Below are positions 16,331 through 26,091 of a DNA stretch of 64,000 nt, piece after piece. Positions within the stretch are counted from its first letter, which is position 1. Each line of letters begins with the position of its first letter. Below the pieces are notes generated by a model. The model saw only the letters and a program-made list of their open reading frames with translations, was not told the origin of the DNA and did not search any database. This DNA comes from Pseudoalteromonas apostichopi (GTDB taxonomy: Bacteria; Pseudomonadota; Gammaproteobacteria; Enterobacterales; Alteromonadaceae). The stretch spans positions 248,001 through 312,000 of the forward strand of contig NZ_AP028066.1 in assembly GCF_030297135.1 (NCBI RefSeq), in the 5' to 3' direction. The position numbers were made by a program, and so were the translations under genes.

Positions 16331-18365
16331 TACGCAAACACCAGATCTGCAATACAATGATGGAACTGTAAGTAAAGCAATAACCAGCTTTAGCGTTAAA
16401 GCATTACTTTGTGATAAAAGCCGCTATTTAGTCCCGATGTACCAACGAAACTATGCGTGGGGTGAAGGTGAAATAAACCAATTAATCCAAGACGTATTGG
16501 ACTATCAGCAAAACAAACCTAACCAAACTTACTATATTGGCACACTGGTGGTGTTTGAGCGTGATGATGGCTACTTTGAAGTGATTGATGGGCAGCAACG
16601 TTTTACAACGCTCACGTTATTAGCTTTTGCTCTCAAACGCTTATCTTCTGCAAACAAATCGACGGTTGATATGGGCTGGTACAATGCACCCAACCTCAAT
16701 TTTGAAAGCAGACAAAAATCATCAGTAACCTTTGACAGATTGTTTCATCGTGATTCTATAAAGTATTTAATAACGGATGAATATAATCAAGATCTCATAA
16801 ATGGTTATACATTACTTGAAAAAGGTTTATTGGCTCTGGGTGATAAGCTAGAAGTTTTTTGCAAGTACCTGTTCAAAAACGTAGAAATAGCGCGTGTATC
16901 AGTTCCAAAAGATACCGACTTAAATCATTACTTTGAAGTAATGAATAATCGTGGTGAACAGCTCGAAAAGCACGAAGTCGTCAAAGCTAGGCTAATGTCA
17001 GTATTAAATGAAATTAATGACTCCGATGAGCGCGAACAGAGTATACAGCTACTCGGAAAAGTATGGAACGCAGCAGCGAATATGGAGCGTTACGTTCAAT
17101 ATGGCTTTAGCCCAGAAGAAAGGCACATTATATTTGGAAAAGAAGATTGGGGGCAATTTACACCAACGTGCTACGCTGATTTACCCGCAAGCATTGGCGA
17201 CGCAACTACTCAAATAAGCGAACACACCCAAACTATATCGCTGACGCTTAATGAGATATTAGCAAAGCCACCCCAGTCCTCTTCTAGCGCAGATATAACG
17301 CTAACACCAGAGCGTTTTAATAGCGTGATTAATTTTTCTAACTTCTTACTTCATGTGCTTAGCATATTAAACAAAGGTGTTTTAACTAATAAAATAATAG
17401 CGTTGGATGATAAGCGCTTGCTAGAGCAATTTGATGCCTATTTAAAAGACAACAGTAATGACAAAGTTAATGCTGTTAAAGAATTTGTATTTGCCTTACT
17501 CAAGTGCAAATACCTTTTTGATCAATACATTTTAAAACGTGAATTTAGTGACGGTAAAGATAAGTGGAGCCTGAAGAGGCTGCATTTTTACAATAGAGAT
17601 AGCCAAAGTTATATCAATACATTTAATGATAACAATGAGTTAGAAAGCGAAGATGGGTTTGAAGGTAATAATCGTCAGATCTTAATGTTGTTAAGTGCAT
17701 TGCATGTTTCCACTCCGACATTGGTTTATAAACATTGGTTAAATGGTGCATTGTTCCATTTATTCAATATGGATGAAATTACGCCTCGTCTTTATTTACA
17801 AAAGCTCGAACACTTAGCTCGCCAATTTGTATATGGTCGTTTTTTAAGTGAATCGCCTTCTGATTACTATCAAATGATTTATAAAAACGAGAGTTATTCA
17901 GCATTTGATTTAAGTAACCAGCAAGCTATGGGTAGGCTCCATTATGGAGTGATTGAAAATAATTTAGTGTTTAACTATCTCGATTATTTGTTGTGGTGTG
18001 ATGGTCTTCAAAAAAAGAAAGATGATGTAATTACTCAGTTTGAATTTACTTTTCGAAGCTCTGTTGAACACTTTTATCCTCAGCATCCACTTGATGGGCA
18101 CCGTATGCTAGCCGATGCAGACCTGCATCTATTTGGTAATTTGTGTCTGATAAGTCACAGTAAAAATTCAAAATTAAGTAACTTACAACCAACTGCTAAA
18201 CGCGATCACTTTAAAGCCGCCATTGCTGATAAAAGCATCGATACTCTAAAACTGTATGAAATGATTAAGCTAATGAATACTGCTAGCGAGTGGACTGAAG
18301 CTCAAATAGCCGAGCATGAACAAAGCATGTTAACGGTATTCGTTAACGACTCGAAAAGGAATTAG
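16323..18365 (+). CDS. DUF262-DUF1524 protein (GmrSD-like nuclease), second of a pair
   Basis: 680-residue two-domain protein. The N-terminal DUF262 carries YQR (40-42) and DGQQR (89-93). The C-terminal DUF1524 HNH-type nuclease carries EHFYPQH (Glu582, His583), GNL (Asn606) and NSKLSN (from Asn615), the beta-beta-alpha-metal signature of GmrD. This is the layout of a modification-dependent type IV restriction enzyme. With the preceding DUF262 protein it makes a two-gene cassette with overlapping reading frames, inserted between hsdS and hsdR remnants. All catalytic motifs look intact, so it may be active although the type I system around it is dead. Confidence 0.88.
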   Translation: MSNTQTPDLQYNDGTVSKAITSFSVKALLCDKSRYLVPMYQRNYAWGEGEINQLIQDVLDYQQNKPNQTYYIGTLVVFERDDGYFEVIDGQQRFTTLTLLAFALKRLSSANKSTVDMGWYNAPNLNFESRQKSSVTFDRLFHRDSIKYLITDEYNQDLINGYTLLEKGLLALGDKLEVFCKYLFKNVEIARVSVPKDTDLNHYFEVMNNRGEQLEKHEVVKARLMSVLNEINDSDEREQSIQLLGKVWNAAANMERYVQYGFSPEERHIIFGKEDWGQFTPTCYADLPASIGDATTQISEHTQTISLTLNEILAKPPQSSSSADITLTPERFNSVINFSNFLLHVLSILNKGVLTNKIIALDDKRLLEQFDAYLKDNSNDKVNAVKEFVFALLKCKYLFDQYILKREFSDGKDKWSLKRLHFYNRDSQSYINTFNDNNELESEDGFEGNNRQILMLLSALHVSTPTLVYKHWLNGALFHLFNMDEITPRLYLQKLEHLARQFVYGRFLSESPSDYYQMIYKNESYSAFDLSNQQAMGRLHYGVIENNLVFNYLDYLLWCDGLQKKKDDVITQFEFTFRSSVEHFYPQHPLDGHRMLADADLHLFGNLCLISHSKNSKLSNLQPTAKRDHFKAAIADKSIDTLKLYEMIKLMNTASEWTEAQIAEHEQSMLTVFVNDSKRN

Positions 18366-18368
18366 ATA

Positions 18369-18541
18369 ATGAGTATTATAGGTCACTTAAAGAGAACAAC
18401 TCAAAACCGAGTTGTTAACTTTTTAAGGAACTGCTTGATTACGACTTTCTAGGTAATTGGCAATATAGTGAGGGTAACAGCAATATAGAAAAGATTTACC
18501 GACCAAATAGCTCAAAGGTCATGGAATTGCTGATGCCTTAA
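18369..18541 (+). pseudogene. hsdR: Remnant of type I restriction subunit HsdR (N-terminal end)
   Basis: An ATG three bases after the DUF262 stop, with AAAAGGA before it, reads MSIIGHLKRTTQNRVVNF. After a five-T tract (18420-18424) the frame is lost. The next frame gives KELLDYDFLGNWQYSEGNSN, the well-known N-terminal motif of HsdR (TQNRVV, then DYDYLGNW and EGNSNIE). Adding one T would restore continuity, so a homopolymer contraction explains the shift. The matching sequence ends after NIE, and the rest of hsdR is absent. Confidence 0.85.
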
Positions 18542-18663
18542 TTTAATTAGTTCATAATTAAGTTTCAAAAAGATACTCTCAATAAAATTTAGCAAGGCTT
18601 TTACCAAGCCTACTTCAAATAAAAATGAGTAGCACACTACTCCCTTATTCTAAATCCCTTTAG

Positions 18664-19962
18664 CTAAAGGTTCGTTTTAAATTGCCCTACGGCCTCAACC
18701 ACTTCTTTTGCACCTTTTTGAATATCATCGATTACACTGCCTGCACTATTAGATAACTCTAATGCATCTTTTGCTTCTACTAAGCTAGACTTAATTTGAG
18801 TTACCGCATCTTGTGTTAGTACTTTATTCTCAGTCACAACGCCTATTATCTGTTCAGTGGCGGTACTTGTTCTTGATGCTAATAGCCTTACTTCATCAGC
18901 CACAACTGAAAAACCGCGCCCTTGCTCCCCTGCTCTTGCTGCTTCTATTGCAGCATTAAGTGCTAATAGATTCGTTTGGTCTGCAATGCTTTTAATGCTA
19001 TCAACCAGTTCGGCTACTTTAGCTGACTGTACATCTAACTTATTGATGCTTTCACTCGCTATTTCGAGTTTCTTAGAAAGAGCGTTCATAGTTGATATTG
19101 TTTGCTTTACAACCTCTAAACCATTTTCAGCATCTGCGTCTGTTTGTTTTGAGATATCGAAAGCAATCTCTGCAGTCTGAGAAATAGCTTGTTCTCTTCT
19201 CATTTGCTCAGTAATGACAGTCGCGAACTTAGCAACTTTATATAAATCACCATTGTCGTCATGAATCGGGTTATATGAGGCTTCAAGCCATACCTCATTA
19301 CCACGACTATCAATCCTTTTAAAACGGTCTGAAATAAAGCGCCCTTGCTTCAACTCAGACCAAAGCTGCTTATATGCACTCGACTCAACTTCATGTGGGT
19401 CACAAAACATACTGTGGTGTTTTCCTAGAATTTGACTTTGAGAGTAACCCATAGCATTTAAAAAATTGTCGTTTGCATTGAGTATTATGCCTTCTAAGCT
19501 AAACTCAATAACTGCGGAAGAGCGACTTAGAGCAGCAAGCATGTCTTCTTTTTCTCTTGATTGAGAAATTGTTCTTGTGAGTTCTGCAGAGTAAACGGCT
19601 AGCTCACCATTAATTGGTTGTGCAATGCTTCTTAGCCACAATTCACGATCTGTTTTAGTTTTTAATTGTAAGGCGCCATGCCAGTGGTTTAAGTTATTTA
19701 TTGCCAAAAGTAGTTTTTGTGTATGTGGCTTATTAATTGATTTTTTAAGAATCAAATCATTAAAGTTTTTCCCTATTAACTCATCAACTTTAGAGTCTAA
19801 TGCAGCTGCAAATAGCTCATTAACTTCAATGATGGTGCTATTTTTACTCAGTAAAAAGTACAGCATCTCTTTTTTGAGATCTTTCTGTATATTTTCATAT
19901 TCCGCTGCTTGCTCTTTTAAGTAAGTATTTTCGGATAACAGGTTACGATTAGTAAACCACAT
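18664..19962 (-). CDS. Soluble PAS-PAS methyl-accepting chemotaxis protein (third paralog)
   Basis: 432-residue soluble chemoreceptor, same layout as the copy at 9052: two PAS domains (the second with CDPHEVESSAYKQLW and VWLEASYNPIH) and an MCP signalling domain with an intact tip (AARAGEQGRGFSVVADEVR). The ATG at 19962 starts MWFTNRN, matching the paralogs. It has no membrane segments, so it must sense a cytoplasmic cue. It bounds the accessory block on the right, in the same orientation as the two copies on the left. Confidence 0.9.
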   Translation of the reverse strand: MWFTNRNLLSENTYLKEQAAEYENIQKDLKKEMLYFLLSKNSTIIEVNELFAAALDSKVDELIGKNFNDLILKKSINKPHTQKLLLAINNLNHWHGALQLKTKTDRELWLRSIAQPINGELAVYSAELTRTISQSREKEDMLAALSRSSAVIEFSLEGIILNANDNFLNAMGYSQSQILGKHHSMFCDPHEVESSAYKQLWSELKQGRFISDRFKRIDSRGNEVWLEASYNPIHDDNGDLYKVAKFATVITEQMRREQAISQTAEIAFDISKQTDADAENGLEVVKQTISTMNALSKKLEIASESINKLDVQSAKVAELVDSIKSIADQTNLLALNAAIEAARAGEQGRGFSVVADEVRLLASRTSTATEQIIGVVTENKVLTQDAVTQIKSSLVEAKDALELSNSAGSVIDDIQKGAKEVVEAVGQFKTNL

Positions 19963-20518
19963 TTAATATGTTCCTTAAATTAAGAACTTAACTCATGAAG
20001 ATATTTGTATCATCGTACAAATAAAAATGGTGATTAGAAGTACATTAGGTTGAACGATTAATTAGAAGACAGATAAATTAATTCTGAGATTCAAATATTG
20101 ATCAAAGAGTCTTTATACTGCTCTTACGATATAAAAGATCACTTTTTATATGTTTCGTAGCTTTAATAATCAAAAATCAATTGCATGCTACTCCTCCCCC
20201 CAAGCCTCGCCTTACATTCATATCTAGAGCGACCTTGATCCAGCAAAGCATAGAGTAGTGAGGAAACAAATTAAGACACGTGCCGTCTTTGGTGAATTAT
20301 ATGGCTTATGAAAAGCTAAGTACTTGTTATTTAATGAATTACCTTACTAACTTATAGTTTCATAATGTGAAACCAACTTTTATTGAGCATTTAATTTTTA
20401 AAAATAGCTCTAAATCATCTGTTTTATCAATTGATTAGATTTAATATATTCGTTAGAGAGTTAAAGCGTTACTTGATAAGTTCAAACCTAAATAACTTAA
20501 CATTTAACTGGAGGCTCA
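19963..20518. other. Gene-free stretch of 556 bases
   Basis: AT-rich with stops in all frames; I see no gene or recognisable remnant. The right end holds the azurin promoter region and its ribosome binding site (TGGAGG). Confidence 0.5.
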
Positions 20519-20974
20519 ATGTCTATCCGCAGCACCTTATTAAGTCTTTTCTTTGCAAGCTTTATTTTTCCTGCTTTGGCTCAAGATAATTGCATTGTGA
20601 ATATAGAAGCCACAAACGAAATGCACTTTTCTAAAAGTGAAATAAACGTATCTGCTAGTTGTACTTCCGTTACTATAAACCTAAAAAACTCTGGCAAGCT
20701 ACCAGCAACTTTAATGGGACATAATTTGGTTATCTCAAAAAAAGAGGATTTAGTTGGATTAACAAATGATAGCTATGAAGCCGGCTTCGAGAATAACTAT
20801 GTAAAGCCAAATGACTCTAGAGCAATCGCTGTTTCTAAAGTTATAGGGGGAGGTGAATCAACCTCGATATCTTTCAAAACGTCGCTTATAAATACAAAAG
20901 AAGAATATATCTTTTTCTGCGCATCCCCGGGACATTCGGCAATAATGCAAGGTAGCTTTAGCATAACTAAGTAA
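20519..20974 (+). CDS. azu: Azurin, periplasmic blue copper protein
   Basis: 151-residue type I copper protein. A signal peptide of about 21 residues is followed by the mature domain. The copper ligands are all visible: His68 in MGHNLV, Cys134, His139 and Met143 in FFCASPGHSAIMQG. Cys25 and Cys48 match the conserved azurin disulfide. It shuttles electrons in the periplasm, usually from cytochromes to peroxidases, oxidases or nitrite reductase; no partner enzyme is adjacent. A strong TGGAGG site precedes the ATG. Confidence 0.95.
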   Translation: MSIRSTLLSLFFASFIFPALAQDNCIVNIEATNEMHFSKSEINVSASCTSVTINLKNSGKLPATLMGHNLVISKKEDLVGLTNDSYEAGFENNYVKPNDSRAIAVSKVIGGGESTSISFKTSLINTKEEYIFFCASPGHSAIMQGSFSITK

Positions 20975-21052
20975 AATACTGGCCGTTTACATATTTATCT
21001 CGGTCTCACTATCATTTTTTAGAGAATAGGCTGCTTATTAAAAATGACTAAG

Positions 21053-21082
21053 TTAATGGGAGTTGTATATGGCTCCCATTAA
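21053..21082 (+). terminator. Hairpin downstream of azurin
   Basis: The 10-bp perfect stem TTAATGGGAG/CTCCCATTAA with a 10-base loop lies 79 bases after the stop. The tail is A/T-rich but without a clean T run. Confidence 0.5.
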
Positions 21083-21207
21083 AATTATCAATATCCCCTA
21101 CCACCCGTTAAATATAACAATCAATATCCGTTCGATTTTCACGCAACTTTTTTAACAATTTGTTGATATAGCTGTTGACGTAAACTGCAAATCACACTAC
21201 TCTTTTC

Positions 21208-21221
21208 TGGAAGCGCTTTCA
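21208..21221. promoter_or_regulatory. LacI-family operator 1
   Basis: TGGAAGCGCTTTCA is a near-perfect palindrome centred on GC/GC, typical of LacI-family sites. It begins four bases after the -10 element of the receptor promoter. Confidence 0.75.
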
Positions 21222-21245
21222 TAAGGGCGGTTTTCAACCTCTTTA

Positions 21246-21259
21246 TGGTAGCGCTTCCA
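21246..21259. promoter_or_regulatory. LacI-family operator 2
   Basis: TGGTAGCGCTTCCA is the same 14-bp palindrome with one central-arm difference, 38 bases from operator 1. Confidence 0.75.
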
Positions 21260-21340
21260 GATTTGAAAAATAATCAATTTCGACAACAATATCATGCTCT
21301 AATAGCATGAATAACAACGATAAAGAACGAGGGAAACCTG

Positions 21341-24313
21341 ATGCCAAGCCATAACTTTAAAAGAACAAAGTTAGCTTCCAGCTTATCTTTGCTTTTAGGT
21401 GCTAGCACCTGCTTATCAGCTTATGCTGAGCAGTCTGAACACAACGACGACATTGAAGTAATTCAAGTAACAGGGTTTAAAGGTAGTATCAAAGAATCAA
21501 CACAACTAAAACGCTATTCTTCGGGTGTTGTTGATGCGATTTCATCAGAAGATATTGGTAAATTCCCTGATACTAACTTAGCAGAGTCTTTACAACGTAT
21601 CACAGGTGTATCGATAGACCGCAGTAATGGTGAGGGCTCTAAAGTTACAGTACGTGGTTTTGGTCCAGATTATAATATGGTAACCCTAAACGGGCGTACC
21701 ATGCCTGCCGCCTCACTTCCTGCTGGCGGGGGCTCACCAAACTCTCGTGCCTATGATTTTGCTAATCTGGCATCAGAAAGTGTTAAATCTGTTGAAGTAT
21801 ATAAAACAGGAAAAGCAAATATCGCATCAGGCGGTATTGGTGCCACAATCAATATCAATACTGCTCGTCCTTTAGACAATCCAGGTTTGATCACGAATAT
21901 TGGTGTTAAGGCGATGCACGACACAACAAATCGTGTAGGTGATGATATTACACCCGAAATTTCAGGCATTTTTAGTTGGACAGACGAAGAAGCTAAGTTT
22001 GGGGTTTCGCTTACTGCAAGCGTTCAAAAAAGAGATAGTTCGGCTGCAGGAGCTTTTGTAAACGAGTGGCGAACAACAGCTTACGACGGCACGATCCCTC
22101 AATCTGCAGATGATATTGTTATCGAAAACGCACCTGCTATGGGACAGTATTATTCAATGCCCTCAGACCTTCGATATACAATTGCGGATCGTGAAAGAAC
22201 ACGTACAAATGCGCAATTAACGTTGCAATACAGCCCTGTTGAATCATTAACAGCAACTCTTGATTATACATACTCACAACAAGAGCTCTTTGAGTCGCGA
22301 GCTGAGCAATCTATCTGGATGGATAACTATAAAACGCATTTAATTTTTGATGATAATGCAGTTAAAACTCCAATTTACTATAAAGAAGAGCGCAGAGATT
22401 TATCCACACGAGATCTCGGTTTAGCTTTACAAGAGCTAAATCAGCTTAATAAAAATGACTCTATTGGTTTAAACCTTGAATACTTTGTTAATGATCGACT
22501 TAGTTTTGTATTTGATGCGCACAGCTCAAAGGCAACGAGTGAACCTGATGCGCCTTACGGCAGTTGGGTAAATGCAGGATTAGGTGCAAATGTTGTTGCC
22601 TCTCAAGAAGTTGACTTTAGCCGCAAATTACCATCAATGGTGATTGATTTTGATGATTGCAGCCGTGCTAATTTAAACTGTAATGGTGTATTAGACCAAG
22701 ATGATGTAGGTACTTCTATTCTTGACTCTAACTTCGCACGCCAAGAATCAACCGTTGATGAATTTCGTTTGCTCGGTAAATATGAAATCGAATCAGGCGT
22801 GATTGATTTTGGTATTGAATCACGTTCAATGGAAAGTCATTCATTACAATCTCTTACACGTAATACGATGGGTAACTGGGGGATTGAAAACCCTGGAGAG
22901 TTGCCAGACGGTTACCTTGATCCTACAAACTTCTTAAGTGAACTAGATGGCTACAATACCTCAGGTTCGTTTGATCAAGGATTCACAGGTAGTGCATCTG
23001 AAATTGGTTATTGGGCAGCAAGCCAGTACGGCTTTAATTTTGCCGCTGACGGCGCCTTTGCAACAAATCGTACAATAAAAGAAGATATCCAAGCCGCCTT
23101 CGTACAATATAAACATCAAGGTGAGATTGGCGATATGCCATTTAACCTCTTAGTTGGTGCTCGATACGAAACGACTGATATCACATCAACAGCAAATATT
23201 GATTTACCAAATGCGGTTGCTTGGGAAGGTAACAACGACTTTAATGTGCGATATGGTACTGATAAGCAAGATTATTCTCTAAGCTCTGATTATGACCACT
23301 TCTTACCTAGCGTAGATTTTGATATTAACGTAGTTGAAGATGTGAAAATTCGAGCCTCATATAGCACAACAATCGCACGACCTACTTATGATAATTTAAG
23401 CTCTGCTGCGACAGTGGGAGTACCTACTGGACCTAGTTTAATTCCAGGTACAACCAATGCACCTGCGTCGACTGGTAACCCAGGCTTAGTGCCGCTTGAA
23501 TCAGATAATATCGATGTTTCAGCCGAGTGGTATTACAGCGATGTTAGCTATGTTTCTGTCGGTTATTACAATAAAAAAGTTGATAACTTCATAGGCTTAA
23601 CACCTATGACTCAAAATTACTATGGCTTACGAGATGTATCTGCAGGTCCTCGCGCACAAGCAGCAAAAGCTGAACTTGAGGCAAGAGGTCTAGCTATCAC
23701 TGACTCAAACCTATTCCAAATGGTTGCTGCAATGGAAAATGGGGTCGCTTTTGATTCAATGTCTTATGAAGAGTTTGAAGCCGCATACGATATTTTACCT
23801 AATAGCGATGACCCGTTAATGGACTTTACAGCTCAAGTCCCTACCAATAACAAAGACGCCAAGATAGATGGTTATGAACTTGCAATACAGCATTTCTTTG
23901 GTGATTCAGGTTTTGGTTTTCAGGCAAACTATACGATTGTAAATGGTGATGTTGACTTCAATGTCGCAGCAGACCCAACAACAACGCAATTTGCATTAGT
24001 TGGTTTGAGTGATACTGCGAACTTCATTGCAATGTATGAGAATGATAAATTTCAAGCTCGTATAGCCTATAACTGGCGTGATAAATTCTTAAATAATGCT
24101 GCACGTTATGTAAATGAGCCCGCATTTACTGAAGAATATTATCAAATCGATTTTAATGTAGCTTATAACTACAGTGAACAACTGTCTTTCTTCTTAGAGG
24201 GAATTAATATTACTGAGCAAGACAACCGTCAACATGGTCGATATAAAGCCCAGTTATGGAATTTAGACAAAAATGGGGCTCGCTACAATTTAGGTGTACG
24301 TTATAACTTCTAA
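21341..24313 (+). CDS. TonB-dependent receptor of the beta-glucoside regulon
   Basis: 990-residue outer-membrane receptor. A signal peptide of about 29 residues ends near SAYA; a TonB-box-like segment (IEVIQVTGF) follows, then the plug (FPDTNLAESLQRITGVSIDR, VRGFGPDYNMVTLNGR), and a large barrel ending in Asn-Phe. It belongs to the TIGR01782 group of carbohydrate receptors common in marine gammaproteobacteria. It lies under two LacI-type operators identical in kind to those of the GH1 operon 7 kb downstream, so it probably imports beta-gluco-oligosaccharides. The two flavoprotein genes follow on the same strand. Confidence 0.92.
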   Translation: MPSHNFKRTKLASSLSLLLGASTCLSAYAEQSEHNDDIEVIQVTGFKGSIKESTQLKRYSSGVVDAISSEDIGKFPDTNLAESLQRITGVSIDRSNGEGSKVTVRGFGPDYNMVTLNGRTMPAASLPAGGGSPNSRAYDFANLASESVKSVEVYKTGKANIASGGIGATININTARPLDNPGLITNIGVKAMHDTTNRVGDDITPEISGIFSWTDEEAKFGVSLTASVQKRDSSAAGAFVNEWRTTAYDGTIPQSADDIVIENAPAMGQYYSMPSDLRYTIADRERTRTNAQLTLQYSPVESLTATLDYTYSQQELFESRAEQSIWMDNYKTHLIFDDNAVKTPIYYKEERRDLSTRDLGLALQELNQLNKNDSIGLNLEYFVNDRLSFVFDAHSSKATSEPDAPYGSWVNAGLGANVVASQEVDFSRKLPSMVIDFDDCSRANLNCNGVLDQDDVGTSILDSNFARQESTVDEFRLLGKYEIESGVIDFGIESRSMESHSLQSLTRNTMGNWGIENPGELPDGYLDPTNFLSELDGYNTSGSFDQGFTGSASEIGYWAASQYGFNFAADGAFATNRTIKEDIQAAFVQYKHQGEIGDMPFNLLVGARYETTDITSTANIDLPNAVAWEGNNDFNVRYGTDKQDYSLSSDYDHFLPSVDFDINVVEDVKIRASYSTTIARPTYDNLSSAATVGVPTGPSLIPGTTNAPASTGNPGLVPLESDNIDVSAEWYYSDVSYVSVGYYNKKVDNFIGLTPMTQNYYGLRDVSAGPRAQAAKAELEARGLAITDSNLFQMVAAMENGVAFDSMSYEEFEAAYDILPNSDDPLMDFTAQVPTNNKDAKIDGYELAIQHFFGDSGFGFQANYTIVNGDVDFNVAADPTTTQFALVGLSDTANFIAMYENDKFQARIAYNWRDKFLNNAARYVNEPAFTEEYYQIDFNVAYNYSEQLSFFLEGINITEQDNRQHGRYKAQLWNLDKNGARYNLGVRYNF

Positions 24314-24513
24314 CCTATTACTGTAGAAAATGTATATTACGTTTTGTATATACAGCCAAATGCCTATTCGCATATTTGAGTGAACAACTGGGGCTAGAAA
24401 CTATTTCGTAAGAAGGCAAAAGTACTGTTAAATTAGTTTAAATGAGTCTCTTTTGTAGACTAATTACGATAAGTTTACTTCCTAAAAGATGAACAATTAT
24501 TGCGAATAGGTAT

Positions 24514-24537
24514 AAAGCCGCTAATTGAAGCGGCTTT
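24514..24537 (+). terminator. Hairpin before the flavoprotein genes
   Basis: AAAGCCGC/GCGGCTTT with an 8-base loop, 19 bases before the next start. It has no T run, so it may attenuate or process the receptor transcript rather than end it. Confidence 0.45.
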
Positions 24538-24555
24538 AACATTTAAAGTAAGCAT

Positions 24556-26082
24556 ATGAGCAAAAAAATTAATAATATTGTGATCATTGGCGGTGGAGCT
24601 GCCGGTTGGCTTACAGCTGGGTTACTATCCAAAGAACACCCAGATAAAAGTATCACCTTAATTGAATCTACTGATATCGGTATTTCCGGTGTCGGTGAAG
24701 GGACGTGGCCATCGATGCGACATACATTGCAACGAATTGGCATAAAAGAAACTGACTTTTTACAGCAATGTGATGCCTCTTTTAAGCAAGGTTCAAAATT
24801 CATAAACTGGCGGGGAAAAGAACAGGCAGATAACTATTATCACCCTTTCATGGTTCCTGAAGGCTATAATGAGTATGATGTTCATGCAGCATGGCAGCAG
24901 TTGTTTTCTGAACAAAAATACGCCGATGCAATGAACGTGCAAAGCTTTGTTTGTCAAGCTACCCTTGCGCCTAAACAACTGAATACACCTGAATATGCGG
25001 GTGTTACAAATTACGGTTATCACCTAGATGCCCATAAATTCGCACAATTTCTCACAAAACATTGTGTAAATACACTCAATGTAAAACGCATTCTCGATAA
25101 TGTCCTCCACGCCAATAATAATGCTCAAGGCTACATTGAAAGTGTCACTACACAGAATAATGGTGTGATTAACGGTGATTTGTTTATTGATTGCTCTGGT
25201 AGTCAAGGACTGTTAATAGCCAAGCACTACCAGATCCCATTTTTAGATCAAAGTCACATTCTTTTTAATAATATTGCTGTTGCAGCGCACTTGCCTTACG
25301 AAAGCCCTTCTCAAGATATTGCATCAGCGACTTTATCCACCGCACAATCCGCTGGCTGGATTTGGGATATAGGATTACCTACTAGACGCGGTATTGGCTA
25401 TACATTTAGTGATAAATATTGTGACGTTGAAACTGCTGTTGAAACACTAAAAAGTTATGCTGCACAATCTGTTGGCATTCAACAAGCTAACAATATTGAA
25501 ACAAGAACATTACGCTTTACGCCTGGTTACAGAGAAGTATTCTGGCATAAAAACTGTGTTGCAATAGGAATGTCGCAAGGATTTATAGAGCCACTAGAAG
25601 CTTCGGCGTTAGCAATGGTTGAATTAAGTATTAGCATGCTAAGTGAACAAATGCCTGTAGACCAAGTACACATGCAGTTGTTGAGAAAACGTTTTAATAA
25701 ACGTTTTAGGTATCGCTGGAAGCAAGTCATCAATTTTCTAAAGCTACATTATGTATTGAGTAGTCGCGATGATAGTAACTATTGGTACGATAACCACCAC
25801 CCTAAAAGTATCCCAAGTGAATTACAGAGCTTGCTAAAACTATGGCAATATCAAGCTCCCAGCCGATTTGACTTTATAGAAAATGAAGAAATTTTTTCTT
25901 CTGCGAGTTATCAATACGTACTTTATGGCATGGGCTTCAAAACCAAGCAAGCAAAAAAGCTTGATAACCATACATATCAGATGGCACAAAAACTCTACCA
26001 ACTCAATCGCAAGAAGATTGCGCAATACTTACAAAAACTACCCACTAATCGACTGTTATTAGAACAATTACAAAGGGAGTAA
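24556..26082 (+). CDS. Tryptophan-halogenase-family flavoprotein A
   Basis: 508-residue FAD-dependent halogenase-fold protein (PF04820 type). Seen: the FAD motif IIGGGAAGW (residues 10-18), VGEGTWP, the lysine equivalent to the catalytic Lys of PrnA/RebH (Lys77 in SFKQG), and a variant of the halogenase WxWxIP signature that reads WIWDIG (268-273). The Pro is displaced by Gly. Homologs beside sugar TonB receptors are frequent in Alteromonadales and Caulobacterales, and true halogenation has rarely been shown for them. It is 9 bases upstream of a second family member. Its position suggests a role in beta-glucan or glycoside uptake rather than natural product synthesis. Confidence 0.85.
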   Translation: MSKKINNIVIIGGGAAGWLTAGLLSKEHPDKSITLIESTDIGISGVGEGTWPSMRHTLQRIGIKETDFLQQCDASFKQGSKFINWRGKEQADNYYHPFMVPEGYNEYDVHAAWQQLFSEQKYADAMNVQSFVCQATLAPKQLNTPEYAGVTNYGYHLDAHKFAQFLTKHCVNTLNVKRILDNVLHANNNAQGYIESVTTQNNGVINGDLFIDCSGSQGLLIAKHYQIPFLDQSHILFNNIAVAAHLPYESPSQDIASATLSTAQSAGWIWDIGLPTRRGIGYTFSDKYCDVETAVETLKSYAAQSVGIQQANNIETRTLRFTPGYREVFWHKNCVAIGMSQGFIEPLEASALAMVELSISMLSEQMPVDQVHMQLLRKRFNKRFRYRWKQVINFLKLHYVLSSRDDSNYWYDNHHPKSIPSELQSLLKLWQYQAPSRFDFIENEEIFSSASYQYVLYGMGFKTKQAKKLDNHTYQMAQKLYQLNRKKIAQYLQKLPTNRLLLEQLQRE

Positions 26083-26091
26083 GGTGGCAAA

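Larger units (their letters stand above)
21083..21340 (+). promoter_or_regulatory. Promoter region of the beta-glucoside TonB receptor
   Basis: A sigma-70-like promoter is visible: TTGACG at 21175-21180, a 17-base spacer and TACTCT at 21198-21203. The two LacI-type operators follow immediately, placing the first over the likely transcription start. The leader to the ATG is about 130 bases long. Confidence 0.55.

Noticed and set aside
10480..18541. Prophage or integrative element
   Set aside because: No integrase, attachment repeat, tRNA or phage structural gene visible.
18511..18546. LKGHGIADALI in a third frame, possibly a further piece of HsdR
   Set aside because: Too short, preceded by a stop, and the resemblance to the HsdR GYSDxLI segment is weak.
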